DNA of 64,000 bases from Spisula solida (GCA_947247005.1 OX365948.1:9847455-9911454); one strand, 5' to 3'; numbered from the stretch's first letter, positions 1-13,200 are shown. Numbers and translations: made by a program. Notes: generated by a model from the sequence alone, not told the origin.

Positions 1-1325
1 TGTTAACAACACGTTTGTTCATCATGGCGTACCACCAAAAGCCCTCCAGCATGTTTGAACGTCAGTTTAAAGTCACAGAAAAAATACCGTGAGACTATTT
101 CATTAGATCACAGTCAAAGTATTTTCTGTATCACGGGACATGTGAGTTCTCAATCGTGAAAGCTCGGTTATTTCCATTTGTCTCCGGTGCAAAAAAATCG
201 GGACCCTCGGACATTACTGACGTAACATCTTTCTGATTCATGGGAGAAATACCCGAGTAGTTACGATTACTTTGCAACCTGTTTTAGAGTAGCCCCTCCA
301 TAAAGTAACAGCCTCTCTTGGGTAAGATAATCATTTTGTTCCAGAAACTATCACTTTGCTGACTTCCCAAGAGCAACAGCCTCTGTACGTACAACAACCA
401 ATCTTTGAGTTTCACAAAGGGTGTTACTCCGAGGCTATATCCTTTCCGCTACCATAGCGTACTAATGCCGGGATGGCAATTTCGGCCTTCCGTAGTTTTC
501 GACCTAAATGCCCAAATTCGGGAATTTTGCTGTCCTGGGTACCCAGGCAACCCAGACTATAGGATATTGATAGGGCCCAGTGTTTTCATGTTCTATTGTG
601 TATTAATTATTGCTTGTCACATAACCTTATTCATGTTGGACATAGATCTAGCCATTGATGATGATTTTCTACATAAAGAGTTAAACTTCCAGACTACCGG
701 TCAAGATGATTCTTTCAACTAACCACAATTATACCAGTTTCCTCAAAATCACAAGTTATCTTTTTATCATAAATAGTTGCTAGAACATTAACTTTAACTC
801 CCCAGACTAAATTCATGTGTTTATATTGTGTTAATCCTTAGAATCTACGAGTTTATTTAGAGCCTCATGCAACTTATATACATCAGAAGCCATTTTGTCC
901 ATTGAATTGTGGGGTTGTTATGCACTGTAACTGTAGAGATTGGCTCCTGTCAAAACTGTCAAACATGTCTAAACAGAATTGTTACAAGTATAAGTCTATT
1001 AGAGTATGTATTTCCTTAGAATATTGAGGTTTTTAAGTAGTAGCCATGTTTTTCAGGCTTGATAAACTGTTATTTTGAGTCCGAACATTGACGTTCGTTT
1101 TTGATCAATGACGTTCAATGACGCACTGTTATTTTGATAGTTATCGAACAATTGTTTGTCCGTTTTGATCATTTACGTTGTACGGCGTTTTGACGTCCTA
1201 TTTTTTGGTTGCATCAACCAATTTTGTGTTCGTTTCGGCAATTTTCCTAAATAGGCCGGAATTTCGTAGAACTTGATCAGTCTTATAACAAATTTTCGAC
1301 GACAGGTCACGTCGGTCATTTCACG
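1..1325. other. No gene seen
   Basis: AT-rich sequence with no exon-like or recognisable protein segment on either strand. The open frame at 405-722 has no recognisable domain. Around 1090-1200 the word TGACGTTC and relatives recur several times, which looks like decayed repeat DNA. Confidence 0.5.
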
Positions 1326-1375
1326 CCCCCCCCCCCCCCCCCCCAACACTAAATCCTGGATCCGCCCCTGGACTG
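1326..1375. repeat. Poly-C tract beside transposon tail
   Basis: A run of 19 C (1326-1344) is followed by GGATCCGCCCCTGG-type sequence, a phrase common at ends of dispersed invertebrate repeats. It is probably the decayed terminus of a transposed element. The C run is likely to be length-variable. Confidence 0.5.
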
Positions 1376-1931
1376 GACACCATGATATACATTTCATGAC
1401 ATTACGTTTTAACTAGTTGATCAAATGCGATGGGATTTTGCATGGAGGTAGTTCTAACAATGTTGTCCATGAATGTAATTACTTTATGAAGATATCGAGA
1501 GACAACTCTTGTTTTTGATACTATAAAAATCGGACTACTTTGGTACAAATGCACTTTTCTAAGATAACATAAAATTGATAAAAAAAAATTACTCTTATCA
1601 ATGATACAGTTACCTGTGGGTGAAACATTGATGACCAAAAGAACTGGGTGTTATTTGCATAGAACAGCCCTGCGTTCAAGGAAAAATCACGTGTCGCCTG
1701 GTACGAAACGTACGCAAACGGTACGAAACGTTTCGTAACTGGCAAGTACGATACGTGCGTCACGTTATTTTTCCCTTAACGCAGGACAGGCGTTGTATAT
1801 TTGCGCATGTGCAGTGGCTTCATTTTTCTTCTTGGTGAAGACGCATTAATTCGAAAAATAGAACGTTCTTCATGGATTAAACGACGAAAATCCAGTCCGC
1901 TGATTGGTCGAAAAAGTCGTGGTAACACTAA

Positions 1932-2367
1932 GGGCGCGTTCGTAACGCTGTTCCGCACATCCCGGACAGTGGAACACACTTACGAACAAACCGGAACACT
2001 GTTCGGAACATGTTCTTTCTGTGCCCGCCACAGAGGTGGTACAGCCAGAACAGTCACGTGATTACAGCAAGAACAATGGCCGCTTGTGTAATAAAATAGA
2101 ATATAATAAATTTATTTTCCAATTATGGACCATTGCGGGCAAACAGTCGCACTTAAATATATCCACATGCATATTTCTTCCTCCAATATTACGGCTGCAA
2201 CTACAATTTTGGTCATCTTTAACATTTTACTTTCTGTTCCGTTTTGTTCGTAAGGTGTTCGGGGTAGAACATTCGGCACACTGTGCAGGACAGTTCCGTT
2301 TTGTTCGTAAGTTGTTCGGAGTAGAACATCCCGCACAGAGTGCGGAACAGACGTTCCGAACATACCC
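1932..2367. mobile_element. MITE with TAA target duplication, PIF/Harbinger-like
   Basis: The ends form inverted repeats of about 30 bp: GGGCGCGTTCG... at the left against the complement of ...CGAACATACCC at the right, both running into CTGTTCCGCAC. TAA flanks both sides (1929-1931 and 2368-2370), matching the 3-bp TWA duplication of PIF/Harbinger elements. The 436-bp interior has further inverted copies of a TTCGTAAG/GTTCCG motif and no transposase. The class is inferred from the duplication length. Confidence 0.7.
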
Positions 2368-2606
2368 TAAGAGCAGTTACGTTTCGGTGTTACACCAAGC
2401 CATTTCGGTACTGTGGCGGCTATACAATGAATGTGTCGTACATCTCCCGAAAATGTGTGGTAGAAGTGTACTACTCGTTACTACACGGTACATTTTGACT
2501 CATAGGTCAATATGTATATACACCACATGCACAATGGAGAAAAATGTAAACCATGACTTGTGTTTCTTGGAGTTTTAACGTTTGTGGGTGGGGCAAACAC
2601 AAAGTC

Positions 2607-2684
2607 GGTTAGAGTTCGTGAAACGGTTTTCTCCGTTCCTTTAGGTTAAAAATCCTTGGAGAAATCGTTTCACAAACTCTAACC
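2607..2684. repeat. 78-nt hairpin, 27-bp stem
   Basis: The left arm (2607-2634, starting GGTTAGAGTT) pairs with the right arm (2658-2684, ending AACTCTAACC) with one mismatch, one G-U position and one bulge around a 23-nt loop. The size is like a microRNA precursor, but a small foldback transposon would look the same. No flanking duplication was found. Confidence 0.6.
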
Positions 2685-3184
2685 TATACATAAAATCTCA
2701 CTGTATTTATTCAGCAAACAGAATTGTTCCAGGCCATTTGTAAGATAAATATGTTCTACATCTACTTGATATTTAACATTTGCCAGTAATTTTCCCATTA
2801 GTGGCAAATAAGCTGACAACAGTGAGACTATCAAGGAATTCAATATAGTCAGCGAAATGACAAAACATTACTTTGTCAACCAATATTTGAAATGTCACAG
2901 CAATTACAACATGACTCCAAGGACTGTCTACAGATCGTTTATACTACCCGGATTTTAATGCGCATGCACCGTATAACCTCTCCAGAGAAACGTCCATATG
3001 GAAATCTCAATTCTTGGTGACATCGAAAGGTTATTACTTTGAAAGGCTATATTGGTGAACACAATTAAATCTAGAACATTCGTACCAAAGACACGGTGGA
3101 ATAGTGCAATAACCACAATACTGCGATGGAAAAGCATGCGATAACTGTAATACTGCACTAAGTGTTGCTTGTTTAGGTAAAACG

Positions 3185-3461
3185 TCATGTGACAACAGTA
3201 TGGTATCAAGCCATGTGACAACAGCATGGTATCAGGTCATGTGTCAACAGCATGGTATCAAGTCATGTGACAACAGTATGGTATCAAGCCATGTGACAAC
3301 AGTATGGTATCAAGTCATGTGACAACAGTATGGTACCAAGCCATGTGACAACAGCATAGTATCAAGCCATGGGTCAACAGCATAGTATCAAGCCATGTGA
3401 CAACAGCATGGTATCAAGTCATGTGACAACAGTATGGTATCAAGTCATGTGACAACAGTAT
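3185..3461. repeat. 26-bp minisatellite, 10.6 copies
   Basis: Ten full head-to-tail units begin every 26 bp from 3185, with a partial unit at 3445-3461. The unit reads TCATGTGACAACAGTATGG then TATCAAG, with scattered C/T and A/G changes between copies. The period is not a multiple of three and no coding role is visible. Confidence 0.95.
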
Positions 3462-3875
3462 CACAGGGTGGCACATATATCCGTTACAAGCAGACACTGT
3501 ATTAACATTACTGAAAGGATGTCAGTCAACAAGGTACGAACATATCCTGGATTAAACAACAACTGAACATAACACTATTTACAGACAGAGACCTTGAGCT
3601 AATATAATAATAATGATAAGACAGTTGTCTGATTACTTCTGATAACAGTGTTGAAATGTATATTCCAGCACAAATTATGGTAAATGTATACCTATATAAT
3701 AAAATACATAGAGAATAATAGGTTAGTGACATGCTTGTACTGAAATGGAATACGAGTACAGCCGAGAATACCACGTGGAAAGATGGTGAGACTTTGATAT
3801 CAAATCATCATCGTTAGTGAGAAACATTGGTGCCATGTTGGATTCACATTTGGGCATGGGTAAACATGTACAAGG

Positions 3876-4890
3876 GTCGTTCGTAAAGTTCTAGGACAAG
3901 TATCATTGTGAGAATATCCGTTAAACACAATCATAAACATGACGTTTCATAATACTCATATATATTCGTGATATACAAACGAAATATTGTGCAAACATAT
4001 TAATAATTATAAATTCTACATTTTTTGAAACTATACATAATCACTGTTACGGAGCGCTTGAAATAATGTTAAAACGTCATAACGTCAAACTAGCTTATCA
4101 TTATTTTCAAAATAGTGTCCACAACATGCTACGCATTTACGATGTCACTATATCTAATTAACATAAGTCTATCAGTATCACAAACATGTATATCTTATCA
4201 AAATTGTTTGTACCTCTCTCTGAGTTTATTTGAATCCCCAAATCATAAAATGGTTTCCCACATATTTCCCCTTCCATACGGTGAAAGACGGCGAATTCCA
4301 TTGAAGCCAAGTCTGGACTATATGGACTGTAATCAATCCATTCCAATCCAACCAAAACACAATGACCAGCCGTGCCTTAACTATTTAAGTGTTTTTGATA
4401 CTTCTCAGAACATATGACCATTTGAAGTGAATTCAAATGCATTTGCAGATGCATATACTAGTAATGGTTTGTTGCCGTATGTCATAGCCGTGAGGTGGTC
4501 CGTACGGTTTGACGTCTCTGACTGTGAGCGTAGAAACTCTGGTCTTCTATTAAATAAGTTTGTTGTTTTTGACATTTGAGGACTAACATCACGAATCATT
4601 AAATTACATGTACAAGTTATGGGAAATGTTAGGTTAATTATGCTATTTACAACATCGATGCGGTGATTGAATGATGACGAACTTAATAACATTAAGGTCA
4701 AATTTGGACTGCTCCGTAGTTCGCTACAGACGTTGCCTTAGCAACTAAAGCTTACGCATATGTTAACTCCGCAATATTGATTTGCCATATTTATATTCAT
4801 GACATGCCATTCTACCTATGGTACGAATTTTAAAATTGTAGCCAATCTTTAATTTTTTAGGAGTAGTCCTAGAACTTTACAGATGAGCAT
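3876..4890 (-). mobile_element. Decayed mariner-like element
   Basis: About 1 kb bounded by inverted GTAAAGTTCTAGGAC (left about 3887-3903, right as its complement about 4865-4880). The minus strand inside carries a recognisable mariner transposase segment (4158-4355). Stops and frame breaks elsewhere show that it is a relic. The outermost TIR bases are poorly conserved, so the exact limits are approximate. Confidence 0.65.
4158..4355 (-). pseudogene. Mariner transposase fragment
   Basis: The minus-strand translation contains YSPYSPDLASMEFAVF, the well-known SPDLAP.DF..F block around the third catalytic Asp of mariner transposases, followed by a basic GKPFYD-like segment. The reading frame is open for only about 65 residues, and the upstream DDE parts are not readable in one frame. 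Confidence 0.7.
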
Positions 4891-4907
4891 ATGTCATGGA
4901 TGAGGAC

Positions 4908-5037
4908 CGTCTCGTACGGTGTACGACGTTTCATGGAATGCCGAAGCTCTGGAACGCACTGCCAACAGCAATCCGAGATTGTGAAACACTAGTGACAATC
5001 AAGAAAATGCTAAAACGCACTATTTCGTATGTTTTAA
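4908..5037 (+). pseudogene. LINE reverse-transcriptase C-terminal remnant
   Basis: The plus-strand frame from about 4908 reads a segment including PKLWNALPTAIRDCETL and then IKKMLKR, the hallmark C-terminal end of CR1/Jockey-like non-LTR polymerases (usually APKLWNSLP..IR...). No other part of the ORF is nearby, consistent with 5' truncation on insertion. The clade cannot be resolved from this fragment. Confidence 0.7.
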
Positions 5038-5705
5038 TTTGTCTGCCGAAAATGCATGTTTTGAACCTGTAGACTTTATATTTGTCTGCTATGTTTGCAT
5101 GCGTATATTTACTATTTCAAATCGTTAACCTTGTCCTAATTATGATTTTAAGGCACCTTTTAACGTGTTATTACATGATACAAATGCTATATATAAATAT
5201 GGTATACTAGTAATAATAATAATAATAATTAGTCAATCAGAAGTAAGTTCTGTGATACAAATTATATATTTTGCTGTAGATATGTATAAAGTGATGTTTT
5301 ACCAATACATTGGTACCTTTACTTTCCCCTATCATCCCTTAACGGCCCATTACTTATGATACAGAGGCAAGTGAGATGGCATATTAGCTGTCAATATTTG
5401 GGCTATATTTACAGCACTCTAATTTTATAATTGAAAACAAATGTTCAAGAAAAATGCTAGTAAGTTACAGTATTCTGTTTATATTGGTTACTTTGAGTGA
5501 TATTTTTCTGCTTATTTCCTTTTTCTGATGGACATTTCAGAAAGTAATGGTAACTTTGTAAAACATCGTTTTATACAAATTCACAGCACAATACATGAAT
5601 GAGATCATAGTAAAACAGAAATTACACATAAGCTTGTTTCCATATCCGTTTAGTCAGCACTGTAGTCTTCATTTTCATCAAGCATTTGTTATCCTCTCAC
5701 GTGTA

Positions 5706-5895
5706 CAGGCCGTAATAATTATGTACAAATCACCTGCATACAATTTCTTTCCTTCATACACATCTACATCATGAGGTCCTTCATATGTGCAAGTTTGAAG
5801 GAAATCCTGCTAAAACTGTAGGAAAAGATGCAGACAGATGGACAAGCTGAATCTAGTGTACCCCCCTTAAAATTTGATGTGCAGGGTATAACAAT
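5706..5895 (+). repeat. Diverged copy of the element at 12665
   Basis: Shares with 12665-12893 the segments CTTCATACACATCTA, GAAATCCTGC, AAACTGTAGGA, GACAAGCTGAATC and GTGTACCCCCCTTA. The 5' part is missing or too diverged to recognise. Non-coding. Confidence 0.7.
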
Positions 5896-5935
5896 TATTT
5901 TACACTATGCCCAAGTTTAATAAAGGCTAAATGAA

Positions 5936-7002
5936 ACAAGAGCGTCATTGGTCCTAAAGCGCTCATCTGATGCCTAGCAGTTCAGGCAGAATCAGTATTT
6001 GTTATGATATGACCTTAATAATACACACTTCATGGCCAGGTTTTATAAAGATGAGGTCAAAAATGTGACCATTATAGAGTATAAACAAGGTTTTTCTTTG
6101 ATGTGATCCGGTGACCTAGTTTTAGACCCAGTTATGTACTTGTCCTAGATTTCATAAAGACAAACATTGTGACAAAGTTTCATAAAGGTAAGGTTATAAA
6201 TGTGACCGCTAGAGTGTTAACAAGGGTTTTCTTCAATGTGACCTTGTGACCTGGTTTTTAACCCAAGGTGACCCAGTTGTGAACATGAACTTGAATATGT
6301 AGAGACAAACATTGTGACCAAGTTTCATAAAGATTAGGCAAAAAGTGTGACCATATAAGTGTTAACAATATTTTTCTTTGACATGACCTTGTGACCTAGG
6401 TTTTGACCCCAGACGATCCAGTTACAATCTTAAAGTAGATTTCATAATGATACACATTGTGACCAAGTTTCATTAAGATTATATAAAAAATATGACCTCT
6501 TGAGTGTTTACAAGGTTTTTCTTTGATTTGACCTAGTGTTTTACCCCAGATGACCCAGTTACGCACTTGACATAGATGTCATAGCGACAAAGATTGTGAC
6601 CAAGTTTCATAAAGATTAGGTACACAATGTGACCTCTAGAGTGTAAACAAGGTTTTTCTTCAATGTGATTTTGCAACCTAGTTTTTGACCCCAGGTGACC
6701 AAGACCTAGACCTAGATTGCATAGAGGATCACGTTGCGACCAAGTTTCATTAAGATTATGTCAAAAATGTGACCTCTAGAGTGTTAACAAAGTTTTCTTT
6801 GATTTGAACTAGTGACCTAGTGTTTTACCCTAGATGACCCAGTTACAAACTTCGCCTAGATTTCATAGAGACGAACATTGTGACGTTTCATAAAGATAAA
6901 ATGAAAACTGGGATTTCTTGAGTGTTAACAGTCCAATTGTTGACGCCGGACATAGGGTGATCACAATAGCTCACCTTGAGCACTTTGTGCTCAGGTGAGC
7001 TA
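5936..7002 (+). mobile_element. Pearl-like (Helentron-type) element A
   Basis: Starts ACAAGAGCGTCATTGG and a GCGCTCATCTGA motif, then carries about six diverged core units (GTGACCAAGTTTCATAAAG ... TGACCTAGTTTTTGACC), and ends in a hairpin at 6968-7001 with stem TGAGCAC/GTGCTCA, a TTT loop and outer arms AGCTCACC/GGTGAGCT. The usual ACGG microsatellite is reduced to GACGCCGGAC. It is the most degenerate of the four copies here. Non-autonomous, with no protein. Assignment to pearl/Helentron is by architecture. Confidence 0.75.
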
Positions 7003-7348
7003 AAAAGGTCATCTCAAAGGGTGGTTACAGTCGATTTCATGGCATATGGCTACCACAAAAACTCACCTAAAGAACTTGCAGCTCAGTTGAGCTTAAAACA
7101 GCTGGCGATAAAATTAGGTCTTGTTTTTAGTCTGTAAGTGACACAGCAAGTTTTTAAAATTGTAGAAATTCCAAATTTCTGTTACAAGAAATAAAGAGAT
7201 AATACAAACACATGATATATATAATTTTAATAATCCAATAATCCATTCAAATACAATGTATGTTGAAAGACTGTCTCAAACATCAATTATATGATCATAT
7301 AAATGATATATTTACATACTTCCCACATATCACATGATATATTTAAGA

Positions 7349-7648
7349 GGGTCGGTCATAAAGTTCCCAGATTATCGTAGGTAAAACACAAATTTCGACA
7401 TTATTATTTTAAATAATTTTGTTGTGTGTTGACTATGATCTATCTTAAGTCCACAAATCTCATGGTGTAAGAATCTGTCATACAGACCAAGTATCGCAAC
7501 CATGGAGACAAAAATTGTCACATGCTCATAACTAAGTCATGTTAAAAACAGTGAATAGCCTGAAGTCATCAAATATACCAAATATTGTTTTAATGAAAAT
7601 ACATGTATGTTGTTATTAGTCTAGATCGGGGAACTTTACGACTGACCC
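7349..7648. mobile_element. 300-bp MITE with 27-bp TIRs
   Basis: The left end GGGTCGGTCATAAAGTTCCC and the complement of the right end, GGGTCAGTCGTAAAGTTCCC, match over about 27 bp with few differences. The TIR resembles that of the mariner relic at 3876 (GTCGTTCGTAAAGTTC), suggesting that a mariner-type transposase mobilised it. The interior is AT-rich and non-coding. Confidence 0.75.
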
Positions 7649-10183
7649 ATGTACATAGTTACATGCAGAACACAACAAATTACCTTAAAATTGTTTAACT
7701 TTTACATGGATTTTGGCAGACCTACAAGTAGGGAAAAATTGCCCCACCGGGAGAAAGTGTGAGGAGAATGGTTAACATGTATAAGATGAACAAATGTTTC
7801 AAAACAAAAAATGACAAACTCTCTTCATTGTCAGTCCGTTCTTGTAACATTACTGTTTAATTTGAACCATCTTTGCAAACACACCTGTATTTAATTAATT
7901 AGTTTAACCCTAGGCTATAGATGCACATAGGATGGTTTACCAAGTTTAGTTTGAACTACAAGATGGTATAACAGTCTTGCTCATAAGGAATTCCTTTTCA
8001 CAAACAATATGGGTTTACACATTGTGGTATTTTCCATATATTCCACTCTTTAAATAGCGCCAATGATGTCATATTTTATAGATTTCATAGATTTTGACAT
8101 AGGAAGATCACAGGACCATTGTGGCAAACATGGCGGTCACAAAGCATGGTGGCTAGCAGGATTAGCTTATCCGTCTCGCTGGCAGCAGAATGGTGTTAAG
8201 CACAATTCCAAGAAAATGCCCAAGTAAGTACTTTACACAGCAAATGTTCCAACTAGACTATTCTTAAATTTCTCTCAGTATTTTATATATTAGTTTTGTT
8301 CTGAAATATGAATTATGAAATTTATTGAGCAAACTGTAAGTTCTTATTAAACCAAACTGTTCTGTCAAATTCAATAAACAATATAATGAGATAAATATGG
8401 ATTTTGTCAAAGATTTTAATTGATTTAAACTGCTTCTATTACAATCCAAAACTATCGGGAAAACAAAGAGGTCTGGTCGGAACATATGCACAGTATGGTG
8501 CACTGTAATTATGTAAATGGCAAAACAATATAAAGTATTGAAAAACTATTTTTGGAAATTAATGAAAATGTAAAATTCAAACAAGTTTACAAATACAGCA
8601 CTTATAAGGGGTATGAGATATTACAATAACATAGATAAATATATGGAGAAATATCATATCATATATGATAATAATTTAACATATTTAATATGTTAATAAT
8701 TCATAAATACAATAGAAAAGTTTCTGTAATACTAAGTACATGCATAATTCATATATTTAAACAGTGGATTAGGCCAATATGGACCAATCCCTAGATCATC
8801 ATATTTCCCGCTACCTACTTTTCACACTGGCTGGACTTATTTTCTTTAAAGATCAAGGGTTTTAGAGCTAAAATAAAAAACTGGCATAGTGTTTGGGTTG
8901 GAAAACATAAATTTCCAGGCAGCCCCTCTTTGCAAGAACAGGCCTATCTTCAACAAAAAATTATTTCCTATATTTTTACCTCCTGGATACAAAATACTTA
9001 CTAATAGGCTTCAGAGTAAAACTATGGTCACTCATTTGTGGTAAATAAAAGTGGCACAACAATAATTGTACCATAGTTATGGCAAACTTTATTGATTCAG
9101 GTGTTTAAAACTGAAGAGATACGACATGTTGCAATGATATTTCAACAGGTGGAGCTTAATGAGTGCAATAACTAACGTGCAAAGCAATTCTAGCACTCTG
9201 AATTGGACTATGATACAATAGAGAAATAGGTACTTGGGTATCTTATTTACTCTCCAGCTCCGTCCTCGACAAAATAAATCAACCTAATGATTCTGTTCCC
9301 AATCTTTAACAAGTGCCAACTTTATTTATAGAGACAACACAGTTTGCTAAGCCCAGTCTTCAATGTAAGCCTTTCTCAATCATTTTACACGAAAATAACC
9401 CAATATATTTTCACCCTATTGCACAGTAAAAACACAATAGATAAAAATATTATCTTTGAGACCTTGAGATGACATACATATGGTGTATTATTTCATGATA
9501 AGATTGATGTGTGATACATAGCAGAAAAAACAAGCAATACAGAAACATTTTCCAACAATGATCACAACTTGGTACGAGCAATATCATAACACGGTTCACA
9601 ACTTCTAGTACAGATGAAAATACCCACAAAGCTTCATAACCACAGCTTATATATGTTTAAGACATAAGTATGACACAAAAAAATGTTCACAACAGCTCTA
9701 GGACATACCAGCAAATTTGACAATCTAATAAAAACCATGATTATTCGTTGAAAAACAGCTTAGTAATAACATTTTTGTGTAGTTCAGAGATATTGACTCG
9801 ATCCTAACCTTAATGTACAAATACACAATGGTTCTGCAGCTTATAAGTCATGCATTACTGTATAAGATATTATAGCAAATAGAAAAGTTAGCAAATTTTG
9901 AATTTCACAGAAACTTGGCAGGTATAATTTGTAGTTAACGTATGACTATTTGATGCCCTTAGTTAGGAGGATCCAGTTAATATCTCCAGGCTACAAACAG
10001 TCGCAATCTTCATGTTTTCTTATCAAATATATCATGCACCCGTCAAATTTGGTAAGAAACAGCATTTTTGTGACAGTATGAAGATGTTGAATAGTTAAGT
10101 AGAAGATTGAAGAACAGAAGGTATAACCAGGACATATTTGTAACATATTTTATCACATAATACTAGGTTGACGTCAGTAGACG
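7649..10183. other. 3' flank / possible 3'UTR of the ORP9 gene
   Basis: No coding sequence is recognised. The 3'UTR of the minus-strand ORP9 gene must begin at 10183 and run leftwards. A minus-strand AATAAA lies at 9093-9088, but cleavage there is only a guess. Position 9309-9365 holds a copy of the dispersed ACAACACAGTTTG...CCCAGTCTTC repeat also seen near 17960 and 39870. Confidence 0.4.
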
Positions 10184-10279
10184 TCACACAGGACTTCCTG
10201 AGTTTGGTGACCCTGTTCGTCCAATTCGTTTCACTAACGGACGGTCATACACCCAATGCTCGCCTTCTTCATGAAAATG
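10184..10279 (-). CDS. OSBPL9: ORP9 exon 18: C-terminus
   Basis: Residues 690-720, [20 protein letters not shown] and a Gly/Ser tail, then stop TGA at 10186-10184. It was found from the family ending RLFHEDGECWVYDEPLLKR and sits behind a CTTTTAG acceptor in phase. Confidence 0.93.
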   Translation of the reverse strand, partial: HFHEEGEHWVYDRPLVKRIGRTGSPNSGSPV

Positions 10280-13200
10280 CTAAAAGTAGATAAAATCAAC
10301 ATCATAGTTCACGGTCTTCATAAAAATGCTAAACAACATAAAATCATAGCTGACCTTTTTCATCAGCTTACCAAATTAAGCGAATTTTGACTACAGAGAT
10401 TAGGCCTGTGGAAATATTGGGGATTTTCATTTCTTAATAGAGCCCTTATAGGCTAACATTTATTATAGAGGAACCTATTTGCAAAACCAGTCAATATCTC
10501 TACATTGCTAACCTAACCACTGATACAGTATCTCTATAGGATAATGAAGTTCCTCATGAAATTTCACTGAATTCAAGCTTGTTGTTAACAAATAACTAAA
10601 TATTGAGTACAATAATTAAAGGAGTAAGTGGAACCACACAACTAAACAATGTGTTTATCTTTTTATTATTACCTACATTCGGCTTAATATACCTAAGCCT
10701 TCATCAGGGTTTACACATCTGAAATCAAATAGTTTAGGCACCGGTGCAGAATGAACACACAGACAGACAATATCTGTCTTCCTTCTAACTTCAAGGAGAA
10801 TAAAAACATGAGTTTCAAGCAGAAATAAGTCTGACAGAAGTCTGTATAAAGCAACAGCAAATGACTTACATTAGTTTCGACCTTTTGCCCTTTTTCTTTT
10901 CTTTCTTTTGCTTCATCTCGTTGTCGCTGTTCAAGTTTCTGTTTATATTCCGTGGCTATCTCTACATTTTCTACTTTCAGATTCTGTGTAACTTCTTGCC
11001 ACATCCTGAATATACACGACAATAGTGAATACAATAATCAACAATACACTACAATACAATAGTGAATACAATACAGCACTGAATACAACAAGAGGGCCCA
11101 AAGGGCCCTAGGTCGCTCACCTGTCGAATTTGACCTATATTTTGTTGAGATGATCATTGTGACCAAGTTTTATACAGATTAGGCCAATATTGTGACCTCT
11201 AGTGACTACACAAGGTTTTTATATGATTGACCTAATGACCTACTTTTTTAACCCAGATGACCCAATATCGAACTTGACCTAGATTTTGTTGAGATGATCA
11301 TTGTGACCAAGTTTCGTAAAGATCAAGCCAAAACTGTGACCTCTAGTGACTACATAAGGTTTTTCTATTATTTGACCTTGTGACCTAGTTTTTAACCCCG
11401 GATGACCCAATATCAAACTTGATCTAGATTTTGTTGAGATGATCATTGTGACCGAGTTTCATAAATATTAGACCAAAATTGTGACCTCTAGTGACTATGC
11501 AAGGTTTTTCTATGATTTGACAATGTGACCTAGTTTTTGACCCAAGATGACCCAATATCGAACTTGACCTAGATTTTGTTGTTATGATCATTGTGAACAA
11601 GATTCGTAAAGATCAGGTCAAAACTGTGACCTCTAGTGACTACACAAGGTTTTTCCATGATTTGACCTTGTGACCTAGTTTTTGACCCCAGATGACCCAA
11701 TATCGAACTTGACCTACATTTTGTTGTGTTGATCATTGTGACCAAGTTTCGTAAAGATTATGCTAAAACTGTGACCTCTACTGACTACACAAGGTTTTTC
11801 TATGATTTGACCTTGTGACCTAGTTTTTGACCCCGGATGACCCATTATCGAACTTGACCTAGATTTTATTGAGATGATCATTGTGACCGAATTTTGTAAA
11901 GATTAGACCAAAATTGTGACCTCTAGTGACTACACAAAGTTTTTCTATGATTTGACCTTGTGACCTAGTTTTTGACCCCGGATGACCCAATATCGAACTT
12001 GACCTACATTTTGTTGAGATGATCATTGTGACCAAGTTTCATAAAGATTAAGTCAAAATTTTGACCTCTAGTGACTACACAAGGTTTTTCTATGATTTAA
12101 CCTTGTGACCTAGTTTTTGACCCCGGATGACCCAATATCGAACTTGACCTAGATTTTGTTGAGATGATCATTGTGACCAAGTTTCATAAATATTAAGTCA
12201 AAATTGTGACCTCTAGTGACTACACAAGGTTTTTCTATAATTTGACCTAGTGACCTAGTTTTTGACCCCAGATGACCCAATATCGAACTTGGCCTAGATT
12301 TTGTTAAGATGATCATTGTGACCAAGTTTCATAAAGATTAGGCTAAAATTGTGACCTCTAGTGTCTACACAAGCCAATTGTTGACGGACGACGGACGGAC
12401 GGACGGACGGACGTACTCATGAGACGGTACTTGTGGGGTTTTCTTTTGTTCTTTCTTTTGTTTGGTTGCAACCCACAAGTAGCATTTTGCACCCCACAAG
12501 TGACGGAATAAATGGAATCTAAAAATAGCCTATTGTTCCACACCCCACAACTACCGGTGCATTCGTACGGACAGACGGACGGACGGACGAAGAGTGATCA
12601 CAAAAGCTCACTCTGTCACTTTGTGACAGGTGAGCTAAAAAGAGCTGCCGCAATTTGGCAGACTAATATACCCCCGCCGGCAAAGGGCCATAATTCTGCC
12701 AAAATTCATCACAGCGCAAACTCCTTTCTTCATACACATCTATATGTTGAGGTTGTTCATCTGTGAAAGTTTGAACGAAATCCTGCCAAAACTGTAGGAG
12801 GAGGTGCATCCACAAGAATGCATCTACGGACGGACGGACAGACAAGCTGAATCCAGTATACCCCCCTTACAACTCGTTGTGCGGGGGTATAATTATACAA
12901 TGTAATACTATTTATTATTATATAAGCAGCTTCTAGCCATTCAGTTACAAACTAGAAGTGCCACATGGTGATTAATAATACCCCCACAGCACTGCCTTCT
13001 CACAGAAACCATGTTTTTCAAGTAGAAAGCTAAACAATCAGGTACAACTGGAACCATGCTGCTTTCCCAAAAACAACCTTTACAACAAATTTCAACACAA
13101 TATCTCTTTCCTAAGAAAAGTTATTGAGCTGAAACGGTTTCAAACAGATTTTCTACTTTTTACTTCATAGCGCCATTTGACCAAGAATTGTTAGAATCTA

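Noticed and set aside
405..722. 105-codon open frame near the left edge
   Set aside because: No homology recognised and no supporting signals.
2021..2578. 185-codon open frame on the plus strand
   Set aside because: Runs through the inverted-repeat MITE, and its repeats (FRFVRKVFGVEH twice) are MITE motifs, not a protein domain.
3185..3461. CRISPR-like look of regularly spaced repeats
   Set aside because: Units are contiguous with no unique spacers, in a eukaryotic genome; it is a minisatellite.
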